Shown one piece after another: positions 50,507 through 58,942 of a stretch of 64,000 nt of DNA (position 1 is its first letter; every line of letters starts with the position of its first letter). Source of the DNA: Lawsonibacter hominis (GTDB lineage Bacteria; Bacillota; Clostridia; Oscillospirales; Oscillospiraceae). The position numbers and the translations under genes are program-made. The notes beneath the pieces are model-generated. The model worked only from the letters and a program-made list of their open reading frames with translations, was not told the DNA's origin and did no database searches. The stretch spans positions 1 to 64,000 of the forward strand of contig NZ_JACOPP010000014.1 in NCBI RefSeq assembly GCF_014287895.1, read 5' to 3'.

Positions 50507-50537
50507 ACGGCGCTTCGGTCAGGGACCGAGGCGCCGT
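50507..50537 (-). terminator. Terminator of the AI-2E-family gene
   Basis: A 14-bp stem, one G-U pair, is followed by TTTTT on the minus strand. On the + strand there is no T run after it. Confidence 0.7.
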
Positions 50538-50563
50538 CAGGCTGTTTGGATGTGCAGGGCAGA

Positions 50564-51676
50564 TCAGGAGGCCCGGTCCAGGCGCCAGTGTACATCCCGC
50601 CGGAGCAGGGTATAGAGGACCGACGCAATGGGGACGCTGAGCAGGACGCCTACCAGACCCATCAGCCCGCCGCCGACTGTGACGGCGGCCAGTACCCAAA
50701 TGCCCGGCAGGCCGATGGAGGTGCCCACCACCTTGGGATAGATCACATTGCCTTCGATCTGCTGGAGGATCACCAGGAAGATCAGGAAGGTGACCGCCTT
50801 GAGCGGGGAGACCATCAACAGCAGCAGAGCGGAAAGAATCGCCCCGATGTAGGCCCCGGCCACGGGGATGAGCGCGGAGGAGCCGATGATGACCCCGATG
50901 AGAGGGGCATAGTCCGGCTGAATGAAGAGCATGCCGATGGAGCACAATCCGCCCAGAATGCAGGCCTCGATAAGCTGGCCGGTGACGAAGTGGGTGAAGG
51001 TATCCCCTGTGAGGTGTACCACGTCCAGGATTGGGTCGGCAAATTTTGGAGGGACGTAGGCCCGGAGCAGCCGGCGGCACTGGGAGAGCAGGCGTTCCTT
51101 GCCGGAGAGCATGTAGATCGAGAACACCAGAGCCAGCACTCCGGTGACTACCATGGACACCAGTCCGCTGGTAAACTCCAGCAGGTGGGGGCCCAGGTCG
51201 GAGAGGAAGGCCAGCACCTGGTCGAACAGGTTCTGGAGGGGGGCCTTCAGACTGGACAGGTCCAGGGTGTCCAGCTTGAGGTAGGCCAAAAGCTCGTTGG
51301 TCCAGGTTTGCAGATTGTTGAGGTACCCGCTCAAGCTGCCCACGAAGATCTGGATGCTCTGTGCCAGCTTGGGCACCACGAAAGAGAAGATGGCGCTGAT
51401 GACGATCACCAGCACCAGATAGGAGGTGACCACCGCCAGGGGGCGCGCCCATCCGGACGCCCGGGTCCTGCCGAGGCCGCGGCCATACAGGCGGCAGAAA
51501 AAGTGACAGGGCCGGTTGAGCACAAAAGCAATGCCAAAGCCGATGAAAAGAGGCTTGAACAGTCCCAGCAGGCGCCAGAGGCCGCCGCTCACCACGTCCA
51601 GACGGGCCAGCGCCATGACCAGCACCACCGCATAGGTGATGATCAGCAGAATGCTTTTGAAGAGCTTTCTATCCAT
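50564..51676 (-). CDS. AI-2E family membrane transporter
   Basis: 370 aa with about eight membrane segments. LFKPLFIGFGIAFVLNRPCH, VLALVFSIYMLSGKERL and the C-terminal PVAGAYIGAILSALLLLMVS and ILQQIEGNVIYPKVVGTSIG are diagnostic of the AI-2E (TqsA/YdbI-like) family, which includes Na+/H+ antiporters and a putative AI-2 exporter. Substrate not inferable. Monocistronic, divergent from nifS. Confidence 0.9.
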   Translation of the reverse strand: MDRKLFKSILLIITYAVVLVMALARLDVVSGGLWRLLGLFKPLFIGFGIAFVLNRPCHFFCRLYGRGLGRTRASGWARPLAVVTSYLVLVIVISAIFSFVVPKLAQSIQIFVGSLSGYLNNLQTWTNELLAYLKLDTLDLSSLKAPLQNLFDQVLAFLSDLGPHLLEFTSGLVSMVVTGVLALVFSIYMLSGKERLLSQCRRLLRAYVPPKFADPILDVVHLTGDTFTHFVTGQLIEACILGGLCSIGMLFIQPDYAPLIGVIIGSSALIPVAGAYIGAILSALLLLMVSPLKAVTFLIFLVILQQIEGNVIYPKVVGTSIGLPGIWVLAAVTVGGGLMGLVGVLLSVPIASVLYTLLRRDVHWRLDRAS

Positions 51677-51802
51677 GGCTCCTCCTTAATATAATTCTTG
51701 AAACGCCTGAGCACACTATAGCATCGGCAGGCCGGTGCCGTCAATCGAAGGAACAGATTTTTAAGGAAAGATTAATGGTTGGCGGCAATTTCTAAAATTT
51801 GC

Positions 51803-51831
51803 TTGACAAAACGCGATAAGACTCGTATAAT
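51803..51831 (+). promoter_or_regulatory. Consensus promoter of nifS-nifU
   Basis: TTGACA (51803-51808), 17-bp spacer, TATAAT (51826-51831), a perfect sigma-A promoter about 60 bases before the start. Confidence 0.9.
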
Positions 51832-51893
51832 CATAGTAAACATATAGGAATTATGTATTTTAAGCAAGACGATCCAGGAAAGGAGACATCGCC

Positions 51894-53081
51894 ATGTCGC
51901 GAATTGTTTATGCCGACCATGCGGCCACCACGGCCCTGTCCGATACGGCCCTGAAGGCCATGCTCCCTTATTTTAACCAGAGCTATGGAAACCCCTCCAG
52001 TCTCTATTCGTTTGCCCAGCAGGCCAAATCCGACCTGGAGGCGGCCCGGGCCCAGGTGGCCGCCTGCCTGAACGCCCAACCGGAGGAGATTTATTTCACC
52101 TCCTGCGGCAGCGAGTCCGACAACTGGGCGCTGCGGGGCGTGGCTGAGCAGAAGAAGGACAAGGGGAGGCACATCATTACCTCCGCCATCGAGCACCACG
52201 CGATCCTCCATACCGCCCGGTATCTGGAGAAGCAGGGCTTTGAGGTCACCTATCTGCCGGTGGACGGCCAGGGACGGGTGGACCCCGCCGCCGTGAAGGC
52301 GGCCCTCCGCCCGGATACGATCCTCATCTCCATTATGACCGCCAACAACGAGATCGGCACCATCGAGCCAATCGCGGAGATCGGGGCGATCGCCCGGGAA
52401 GCGGGCGTACTCTTCCACACCGATGCGGTACAGGCTGTGGGCCATATCCCGGTGGATGTTCAGGCATGGAAGGTGGATCTGCTGTCTCTGTCCGGGCACA
52501 AGTTCCGGGGCCCCCGGGGGATGGGGGCGCTCTATGTCCGCAAGGGGGTGCGCCTGCCGCCGCTGATGTTCGGCGGCGGTCAGGAGAAAGGCCGCCGGGC
52601 GGGCACCGAGAATGTGGCCGGGGCTGTGGGCCTGGCCGCCGCGCTGCGGGAGGCGACGGATGGTCTGGCCGCCGAGTCCGCCCGTCTGTCCGCCCTGCGG
52701 GATAAGCTCGCCGCCGGACTGGGGCGTATCCCCTATTCCCGCCTGACGGGCGATCCGGTCAACCGTCTGCCGGGAACCGCGTCCTTCGTCTTCGAGGGCG
52801 TGGAGGGCGAGGCCCTGCTGCTGCTGCTGGACGCCCGAGGGATCTGCGCCTCTTCCGGCTCCGCCTGTTCCTCGGCCTCCCTGGACCCGTCCCACGTGCT
52901 GCTGGCCATCGGCCTGCCCCATGCGATCGCCCACGGCTCCCTGCGCCTTACTTTGGGAGCGGAGAACACCGAGGAGGACGTAGCGTATCTGCTGCAGGAA
53001 GTGCCCCGGGTGGTCCAGTATCTGCGGGAGATGTCCCCTGTGTGGGACAAAGCGGCGGGGAAGCCCACCTGGGAACTGTAA
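51894..53081 (+). CDS. nifS: Cysteine desulfurase (NifS/IscS class)
   Basis: 395 aa PLP enzyme supplying sulfur for Fe-S clusters. N-terminus IVYADHAATTALSDTAL; the PLP lysine is in LLSLSGHKFRGPRGMG (about 198-213); the active-site Cys lies in ICASSGSACSSASLDPSHVL (about 318-337). The NifU-type scaffold gene follows 27 bases later. This pair would serve the many Fe-S enzymes of the organism (hydrogenase, KamA, NrdG). Confidence 0.95.
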   Translation: MSRIVYADHAATTALSDTALKAMLPYFNQSYGNPSSLYSFAQQAKSDLEAARAQVAACLNAQPEEIYFTSCGSESDNWALRGVAEQKKDKGRHIITSAIEHHAILHTARYLEKQGFEVTYLPVDGQGRVDPAAVKAALRPDTILISIMTANNEIGTIEPIAEIGAIAREAGVLFHTDAVQAVGHIPVDVQAWKVDLLSLSGHKFRGPRGMGALYVRKGVRLPPLMFGGGQEKGRRAGTENVAGAVGLAAALREATDGLAAESARLSALRDKLAAGLGRIPYSRLTGDPVNRLPGTASFVFEGVEGEALLLLLDARGICASSGSACSSASLDPSHVLLAIGLPHAIAHGSLRLTLGAENTEEDVAYLLQEVPRVVQYLREMSPVWDKAAGKPTWEL

Positions 53082-53108
53082 TGCCGTAATATTGAAAGGA
53101 GATATTCC

Positions 53109-53549
53109 ATGCTGTATTCTGATAAGGTCATGGACCATTTTGAGCATCCACGGAATGTGGGCGAGATTGCGGATGCCGACGGGGTGGGCCAGGTCGGCAA
53201 CCCCAAGTGCGGCGATATTATGAAAATGTACCTCAAGATCGACGATAAGGGCGTGATCACCGACGTAAAGTTCAAGACCTTCGGCTGCGGCTCCGCCATC
53301 GCCACCTCCTCCATGGCCACGGAGATGATCCGCGGAAAGACCATCGACGAGGCCATGGGACTGACCAACGCCGCCGTGGCGGAGGCGCTGGACGGGCTGC
53401 CCGGCTATAAGATGCACTGTTCCGTTCTGGCGGAGGAGGCCATCAAGGCCGCCTTGGCCGACTATTACCGCCGGCAGGGGAACGCGGTACCCGAGGAGCT
53501 GAAGCTCCCCTGCGACGGCGACGAGCACAGCTGCTGCGCCTGCCGCTGA
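53109..53549 (+). CDS. nifU: NifU/IscU-type Fe-S cluster scaffold
   Basis: 146 aa. The three scaffold cysteines are in GNPKCGDIMKMYL (about 34-46), FKTFGCGSAIATSS (about 58-71) and KMHCSVLAEEAI (about 102-113). Only the N-terminal scaffold domain is present, as in many Firmicutes, with a Cys-rich tail HSCCACR. GAAAGGAGATATTCC precedes the ATG. Ends in a hairpin terminator. Confidence 0.93.
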   Translation: MLYSDKVMDHFEHPRNVGEIADADGVGQVGNPKCGDIMKMYLKIDDKGVITDVKFKTFGCGSAIATSSMATEMIRGKTIDEAMGLTNAAVAEALDGLPGYKMHCSVLAEEAIKAALADYYRRQGNAVPEELKLPCDGDEHSCCACR

Positions 53550-53567
53550 GAAACGGCGCACCGTCCC

Positions 53568-53601
53568 AAGCCCCGGAACCCGGCTGGTTCCGGGGCTTTT
53601 T
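53568..53601 (+). terminator. Terminator of nifS-nifU
   Basis: AAGCCCCGGAACC / GGTTCCGGGGCTT (13 bp, 5-base loop) followed by TTTTTGG. Confidence 0.9.
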
Positions 53602-53604
53602 GGC

Positions 53605-53633
53605 TTGACAGGGGGGCGTGGTTGGCATAGAAT
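53605..53633 (+). promoter_or_regulatory. Promoter of metN-metI
   Basis: TTGACA (53605-53610), 17-bp spacer, TAGAAT (53628-53633). No riboswitch fits in the short remaining leader. Confidence 0.7.
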
Positions 53634-53720
53634 AGCCTATACGTGATACGGAAATATCCCCGCTTTTGGAGAAAACGGGGCGTTGGAACGGAATTTTGTC
53701 GTTAAGAGGAGTACGGGTCC

Positions 53721-54728
53721 GTGATTGAACTGAAGCATGTGTCAAAGACCTTCCCCACGGCGGACGGAACGTTTACCGCCTTGGAGGACATCAACCTGAC
53801 CATTTCGGACGGAGACATTTTCGGCGTGGTGGGTATGTCCGGCGCGGGCAAGTCCACGCTGGTGCGGTGCATCAACCTGCTGGAACGGCCCAGCGCCGGG
53901 CAGGTGATCATCGACGGGGCGGATATGACCGCCCTCAGCGCCGGACAGCTGCGGCAGAAGCGCCGCTGTATCAGCATGATCTTCCAGCAGTTTAATCTGC
54001 TGATGCAGCGCACCTGCCTGAAAAATATCTGCTTCCCCCTGGAGATCGCCGGAGCTGGCGCGGCCCAGGCCAAACGCAGGGCCCTGGAGCTGCTGGAGAT
54101 CGTGGGGCTGCCCGACAAGGCCGATGCCTATCCGGCCCAGCTCTCCGGCGGCCAGAAGCAGCGCATCGCCATCGCCCGGGCCCTGGCCTCCGATCCCAAG
54201 GTGCTTTTGTGCGACGAGGCCACCAGCGCGCTGGACCCCACCACCACCCGCTCCATCCTGCGGCTGATCCAGGACATCAACAAGCGCCTGGGCATCACCG
54301 TCATCGTTATCACCCATGAGATGACGGTTGTGGAGGAGATCTGCACCCATGTGGCGATCCTGGATCACGGCCATATGGTGGAGACCGGAACGGTAGAGGA
54401 GGTCTTCGCAAACCCCAAGACCGAGGCGGGGCGCAGGCTGGTCTACCCGGAGGGGGTGCAGGTCACCCGTCAGCTGCCGGGCAGCCACATCGTGCGGCTG
54501 GTCTTCAACGGCGGCACGGCCTATCAGCCCCTCATCGCCTGCCTTGCCATCGACTGCGGCGTCAAGGCCAATATCCTGGGGGCGGAGACCCGCAATGTGG
54601 ATGGCCGGGCCTATGGGTATATCCTGCTGGGCCTGCCCGACGACGCGGACGAGGCCGGACGCGCCATGGCCTACCTCAGCGCCCAACGGGACGTGACGGT
54701 GGAGGAGGTGGAAAACTACCATGCCTGA
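53721..54728 (+). CDS. metN: Methionine ABC transporter, ATP-binding protein
   Basis: 335 aa. ABC ATPase of the D/L-methionine importer MetNIQ. Walker A GVVGMSGAGKSTLVRC (about 35-50), signature LSGGQKQRIAIARAL (about 139-153), Walker B VLLCDEATSAL (about 159-169). The C-terminal NIL domain (about 260-335), the methionine-sensing regulatory domain, is present. The start is GTG at 53721 with AAGAGGAG upstream. Overlaps metI by eight bases. Confidence 0.94.
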   Translation: MIELKHVSKTFPTADGTFTALEDINLTISDGDIFGVVGMSGAGKSTLVRCINLLERPSAGQVIIDGADMTALSAGQLRQKRRCISMIFQQFNLLMQRTCLKNICFPLEIAGAGAAQAKRRALELLEIVGLPDKADAYPAQLSGGQKQRIAIARALASDPKVLLCDEATSALDPTTTRSILRLIQDINKRLGITVIVITHEMTVVEEICTHVAILDHGHMVETGTVEEVFANPKTEAGRRLVYPEGVQVTRQLPGSHIVRLVFNGGTAYQPLIACLAIDCGVKANILGAETRNVDGRAYGYILLGLPDDADEAGRAMAYLSAQRDVTVEEVENYHA

Positions 54729-55476
54729 GCTGCTGAACAATCCGGAGATCCTGCGGCTGCTGGAGCTGTCCAAGAACGGCCTGCTCTTCGCCGTCTGGGA
54801 GACGCTTTATGTCACCGTGGTCGCCACGCTGTTCGCCTATGTCATCGGCCTGCCCCTGGGCGTGCTGGCGGTGGCGGGAGAGGAGGGCGGCGTGCTGCCC
54901 CTACCCCGGCCCGTCATGGCCGTGATCAACTTTGTCATCAATATCCTGCGCTCGGTACCCTTCCTGATCCTGATGGTCATCGTTATCCCGCTGTCCCGGC
55001 TCATCATCGGTACCAGTATTGGGACCGTGGCCACCATCATCCCCCTGATCGTGGCGGCGTTTCCCTTCGTGGCCCGGCTGGTGGAGGCATCCATCCGCGA
55101 GGTGGACAAGGGCGTCATCGAAGCGGCCCAGTCCATGGGCTGCTCTCCCTTCCAGATCATCTGGAAGGTCATGCTGCCGGAATCCCGTCCTTCTCTGATC
55201 TCCGGCTTCACCACCGCCTTTATCACCATCCTCAGCTACGGCGCCATGGCGGGCGCCATCGGCGGCGGCGGTTTGGGCTCCATGGCGCTGAACCTGGGCT
55301 ATCAGCGCCAGATGAAGATCATCCTCTGGGTGTCTGTGGTGGTGCTGGTTATCCTGGTGCAGATTTTCCAGTCCGCCGGGACCCGCGCGGCCGTGCGCCT
55401 GGACCGCCGCGTGGGCGACAAGGCCCGGAGGAAGGCCGCCCGGAAACGCAAAGCGGAAAAGGCCGGTCTCCAGTAA
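54721..55476 (+). CDS. metI: Methionine ABC transporter, permease
   Basis: 251 aa, five to six membrane helices. The EAA-type coupling motif lies in GVIEAAQSMGCSPFQIIWKV (about 138-157). Starts inside the end of metN. A 13-bp terminator follows at 55485, so metQ is not read through from here by default. Confidence 0.93.
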   Translation: MPELLNNPEILRLLELSKNGLLFAVWETLYVTVVATLFAYVIGLPLGVLAVAGEEGGVLPLPRPVMAVINFVINILRSVPFLILMVIVIPLSRLIIGTSIGTVATIIPLIVAAFPFVARLVEASIREVDKGVIEAAQSMGCSPFQIIWKVMLPESRPSLISGFTTAFITILSYGAMAGAIGGGGLGSMALNLGYQRQMKIILWVSVVVLVILVQIFQSAGTRAAVRLDRRVGDKARRKAARKRKAEKAGLQ

Positions 55477-55484
55477 AAATCGGC

Positions 55485-55523
55485 GGGGCGGGCAGAAAGC
55501 GGATTCTGTCCGCCCCTGTTTTT
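55485..55523 (+). terminator. Terminator of metN-metI
   Basis: GGGGCGGGCAGAA (55485-55497) pairs with TTCTGTCCGCCCC (55504-55516) with one G-U; TGTTTTT follows. It splits metNI from metQ. Confidence 0.8.
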
Positions 55524-55538
55524 GTGAAAAATGCCCGG

Positions 55539-55567
55539 TTGACAGATGGGCTTTGTCAGGTTAAACT
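55539..55567 (+). promoter_or_regulatory. Promoter of the metQ T-box transcript
   Basis: TTGACA (55539-55544), 17-bp spacer, TAAACT (55562-55567). Confidence 0.7.
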
Positions 55568-55604
55568 AAGTGCAACCCGGAGACAATGGAATATCGCCGA
55601 CAAA

Positions 55605-55874
55605 GGCAATGAAAAGAAGAGTACGCGCGCAGATACGTCGCAGAGAGCCCGGACAGGTGGGAACGGGCACGGAAGGGCGCGGGGAACATGGTCTTGGAGC
55701 CGCGCACCGAGTGCATGACGCATTAGGCTGCGACGGGGGCGCCCGTCATAGCGCAGGCGTATCGGTCCGTCCCGTACGCGCAAAGGCCCCCGCCGCGAGG
55801 TGTGGGCGAAGCAAGGTGGTACCACGAAGCGGAATGCTCTCGTCCTTGATGCATGGCATCGAGGGCGTTTTTTT
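55605..55874 (+). promoter_or_regulatory. T-box riboswitch upstream of metQ (probable Met specifier)
   Basis: The AGTACGCG/AGAGAGCCCGG start of stem I, the closing pair CGTCGCAG / CTGCGACG, the ACGGGGGCGCCCGTC stem, and the T-box sequence AAGGTGGTACCACG (55813-55826) appear in order. A terminator follows: CGTCCTTGATGC / GCATCGAGGGCG then TTTTTTT (55841-55874). ATG in GTGCATGACGC before stem closure is the likely specifier, so uncharged tRNA-Met would permit transcription of metQ. Confidence 0.85.
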
Positions 55875-55950
55875 ATCGGAGATTGTCCCCGGCCGGCGAT
55901 GGCCCTGCCGCTTCCGTGGTATAACATTTTTTGAAAAAGGAGAATGCAAC

Positions 55951-56823
55951 ATGAAAAAATTTGTCTCTCTGCTCCTCACCGGCGTGCTGGCGTTCGGCCT
56001 GCTGGCCGGCTGCGGCAACAGCGGCACCGCCGCTTCCCCCGCCCCTGAGACGGCCGCGCCTGAGACCGGCACGCCCGAGACCGGCAGCCTGGAAGGTACC
56101 GTTCTTAAGGTAGGAGCCACGCCCGCGCCCCACGCCGAGATCCTGGAGGTGGTCAAGCAGCTGCTGGCCGAGCAGGGCATCACCCTGGAGATCACCGTCT
56201 TCAACGACTACATTCAGCCCAACACCGCGGTGGAGAACGGCGACCTGGACGCCAACTACTTCCAGCATATCACCTACATGGACGAGTTCAACGCCAGCAA
56301 CGGCACCCACCTGGTCAGCGCCGCCGCCATCCACTACGAGCCCTTCGGCCTGTATGCCGGAAAGACCGACAGCCTGGACGCGCTGGCGGACGGCGCCCAG
56401 ATCGCCGTGCCCAACGATACCACCAATGAGGCCCGTGCCCTGCTCCTGCTGCAGCAGGAGGGGCTGATCACCCTCAAGGAGGGCGCCGGCCTTACCGCCA
56501 CCAAGGCGGATATCGCCGAGAACCCCAAGAACCTGGACATCGTGGAGCTGGAGGCCAGCCAGCTGCCTGTGCGTCTGGCGGACGTGGATATGGCCGTCAT
56601 CAACGGCAACTACGCCATCGACGCCGGGCTGAAGGTGTCCGACGCCCTGGCCGTTGAGGCTGCCGACGGCGAGGCGGGCACCGCCTACGCCAATGTGCTC
56701 ACCGTCAAGGAGGGCCGGGAGAACGAGCCCGCCATCCAGGCCCTGGTGGAGGCCCTCCAGAGCCAGCAGGTCAAGGATTTCATTGATGAGACCTACGACG
56801 GCGCCGTGGTCGCCGTATTCTAA
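55951..56823 (+). CDS. metQ: Methionine ABC transporter, substrate-binding lipoprotein
   Basis: 290 aa. A lipoprotein signal with lipobox LLAGC (about 17-21) is followed by a low-complexity linker rich in Pro, Glu and Thr and an NLPA/MetQ domain (LKVGATPAPHAEILEVVKQL; NGDLDANYFQHITYMDEFN). Binds methionine outside the membrane for MetNI. AAAGGAGAATGCAAC precedes the ATG. Lies behind a T-box, not in the metNI transcript. Confidence 0.93.
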   Translation: MKKFVSLLLTGVLAFGLLAGCGNSGTAASPAPETAAPETGTPETGSLEGTVLKVGATPAPHAEILEVVKQLLAEQGITLEITVFNDYIQPNTAVENGDLDANYFQHITYMDEFNASNGTHLVSAAAIHYEPFGLYAGKTDSLDALADGAQIAVPNDTTNEARALLLLQQEGLITLKEGAGLTATKADIAENPKNLDIVELEASQLPVRLADVDMAVINGNYAIDAGLKVSDALAVEAADGEAGTAYANVLTVKEGRENEPAIQALVEALQSQQVKDFIDETYDGAVVAVF

Positions 56824-56829
56824 AAGGGA

Positions 56830-56870
56830 ACCGGCAGGCCTGCCCGGCACACTGGGACGGGCCTGCCGGT
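56830..56870 (+). terminator. Hairpin between metQ and cysK
   Basis: ACCGGCAGGCC (56830-56840) and GGCCTGCCGGT (56860-56870), with inner GCCC/GGGC pairing. There is no long T run, so read-through into cysK is possible. Confidence 0.5.
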
Positions 56871-56899
56871 CCGTTCAGACGGGAAAGGAGGATGACGCC

Positions 56900-57808
56900 G
56901 TGAACGTTGCGCAGGATCTGAGCGCATTGATTGGAAACACGCCTTTGCTGGAGCTGAAACATTTTGCCCCCGGGGTCCTGGTCAAGCTGGAGAGCTTTAA
57001 TCCGCTCTCCTCCGCCAAGGACCGGGCGGGGTACTATATGATCCGGGACGCGGAGGAGCGGGGGCTGCTGAAGCCCGGCGGCATCATCGTGGAACCCACC
57101 AGCGGCAACACCGGCGTGGCGCTGGCCTATATCGGGGCGATCCGGGGCTATCGCGTGATCCTGACCATGCCGGAGAGCATGAGCGCCGAACGGCGGGGCC
57201 TGCTCTCCGCCCTGGGGGCAGAACTGGTGCTCACGCCGGGAGAGGGCGGCATGTCCGCGGCCATCGACAAGGCGCTCGCGCTGCTGGCGCAGATGCCGGG
57301 GGCCTGGATGCCCGATCAGTTCCGGAATCCGGCCAATGCCCGGGCCCACTATGAGACCACCGGACCGGAGATCTGGCGGGACACGGAGGGAAGCGTGGAC
57401 GTGCTGGTGGCCGGGGTAGGGTCCGGTGGGACCGTCACGGGAGCGGGGCGCTACCTGAAGGAGCAGAATCCGCAGATCCGGGTGGTGGCGGTGGAGCCCG
57501 CCGAATCCCCCGTCCTCTCCGGCGGAACGGCAGGGGCCCACGGGATTCAGGGGATCGGGGCGAACTTTGTTCCCGACGTACTGGACCGGAGCGTGGTGGA
57601 CGAGGTGCTCCCGGTGCCCACACAGGCCGCCTGCGCCGCGATGCGGGCGCTGACCGGGGAGGGCATCCTGGCGGGCATCTCGTCCGGAGCGGCCGCTCAC
57701 GCCGCGCGTGTGCTCTCACAGCGAAGCGAGCTTGCGCACAAACGCATCGTAGCCATTCTGCCGGATACCGGAGAGCGGTATCTCTCCACCGGCCTGTTTC
57801 AAAGCTGA
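56900..57808 (+). CDS. cysK: Cysteine synthase / O-acetylserine sulfhydrylase
   Basis: 302 aa PLP enzyme making cysteine from O-acetylserine and sulfide. LIGNTPLLELKHF opens the fold; the PLP lysine is in NPLSSAKDRAGYYM (about 34-47), the phosphate loop is VGSGGTVTGAGRYL (about 172-185) and PTSGNTGVALAYI binds substrate. The lysine context SSAKDR differs slightly from the usual SVKDR. Start is the GTG at 56900, eight bases after AAAGGAGG. Confidence 0.92.
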   Translation: MNVAQDLSALIGNTPLLELKHFAPGVLVKLESFNPLSSAKDRAGYYMIRDAEERGLLKPGGIIVEPTSGNTGVALAYIGAIRGYRVILTMPESMSAERRGLLSALGAELVLTPGEGGMSAAIDKALALLAQMPGAWMPDQFRNPANARAHYETTGPEIWRDTEGSVDVLVAGVGSGGTVTGAGRYLKEQNPQIRVVAVEPAESPVLSGGTAGAHGIQGIGANFVPDVLDRSVVDEVLPVPTQAACAAMRALTGEGILAGISSGAAAHAARVLSQRSELAHKRIVAILPDTGERYLSTGLFQS

Positions 57809-57849
57809 AGGACGCCCGCGCGGCACGCCGCGCCGGGCGGGACAGCGCG

Positions 57850-57890
57850 CCAAAAGGGCCCTCCGCCGGTCAGGCGGAGGGCCCTTTTGG
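57850..57890 (+). terminator. Terminator of cysK
   Basis: Perfect 18-bp stem CCAAAAGGGCCCTCCGCC (57850-57867) with complement at 57873-57890; the 3' arm ends in TTTT. Confidence 0.85.
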
Positions 57891-57891
57891 C

Positions 57892-58512
57892 GAAGGGTAC
57901 CCGGGAATCTTGGGATAGTTCCAGTTTACGCAAAGCACGCGCGTTGTGCAATACATACAAATGTGTAAGTAGCTAACCGGGCGGTTTTCAGAAACCAGAC
58001 GGTAAGCATGCCGGAATTGTGCAACCTTGCAAAAGGAGAACGCACCATTTTGTGCATGATGTGCGGGAAACTGGCGGATCGGCGGAGGATTTGTGCAAAA
58101 TCAATGAAAATCGGACAAAATTTTTGGGACAGCAGCGGTTTTTACAAAACGTTCACAGGAGATTCAAAAAAGGTCCAAAATCTGACTGCGGTTGTGTGGT
58201 ATCTTAATGTTACAGCCAAGAGCACAACAAATAAGGAACGGCCGGGGAGGGCGCAGGCGGAGAAATGCCATCCCAGGCGCACTCGGGAGTACCGGCGGCC
58301 TTATCACTGTCCCCCGGCTGTGGGGACAGACAAGCAGCAGCATGCCGCAGGCATGTTTCGAAATACAAACGAAGGGCCCGCGTTTTCCTTCCGGAAGACG
58401 CGGGCCCTTTGAATATCCCGGGGCATAGCGGCAGCTTCGTTTTTGGAAATAATTGCATAATAACGTCCCTCTTTTCCGCCCGGACCGGGCAGGGATGAAG
58501 GAGGGATGCCGA
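57892..58512. other. Gene-poor stretch with one hairpin
   Basis: About 620 bases. A 134-codon frame at 58008-58412 has unconvincing composition and no family. An inverted repeat at 58376-58411 (AAGGGCCCGCGT / ACGCGGGCCCTT) looks like a terminator with a short T run. 57920-58230 is comparatively AT-rich and could hold a promoter or small RNA, but I see no defined family. Confidence 0.45.
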
Positions 58513-58863
58513 ATGGCACAGTACACACCCCATTACGGGCTCCACCAGTGGGAGCCGGAGGACAGCTTTTTACGGGAGGACTTCAATCAGGATCTGGCCA
58601 GGATCGATACGGCGCTGGCGAAAAAAACAGAACTGGTGATGGGAAGCTACACTGGAGACGGCGGGACACAGCAGATTGATCTGGGATTTGCCGCCAGGGT
58701 GGTGCTGGTAGGGCACCCCACCCATACCGTGATAGCGTTTCAGGGGGAAACGGTCAACCGGATTACAGTCAACGAAACCGGATTCCAGGTTGTTTACAGT
58801 GAAAACGCCACCGTAGGCATCAACCGAAGCGGCACCGTGTATCATTATCTGGCGATTCCCTGA
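58513..58863 (+). CDS. Hypothetical small protein
   Basis: 116 aa. MAQYTPHYGLHQWEPEDSFL then REDFNQDLARIDTALAKKTE is a pattern I have seen in Firmicute hypotheticals near phage-like structural genes; the second half (residues 45-116) looks beta-rich. Its role is unknown and no phage genes lie nearby. GAAGGAGGGATGCCGA precedes the ATG at 58513. A 15-bp hairpin follows. Confidence 0.65.
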   Translation: MAQYTPHYGLHQWEPEDSFLREDFNQDLARIDTALAKKTELVMGSYTGDGGTQQIDLGFAARVVLVGHPTHTVIAFQGETVNRITVNETGFQVVYSENATVGINRSGTVYHYLAIP

Positions 58864-58876
58864 TTCAAAGAAGCAA

Positions 58877-58915
58877 ACCAAAGCCCGGGCCAAATGGCCC
58901 GGGCTTTGGTCATTT
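58877..58915. terminator. Bidirectional terminator between convergent genes
   Basis: Perfect 15-bp stem ACCAAAGCCCGGGCC (58877-58891), AAAT loop, complement at 58896-58910. Short T tracts on both sides. Confidence 0.7.
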
Positions 58916-58942
58916 TGGGATAATATGCCGAAGGGAATGGTT

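Noticed and set aside
58008..58412. A 134-codon gene
   Set aside because: Cys/Arg/Lys-rich composition without a recognisable domain, no good ribosome binding site, and its end lies inside a terminator-like hairpin.
58513..58863. Prophage
   Set aside because: The small protein slightly resembles phage tail-associated hypotheticals, but no other phage gene occurs around it.
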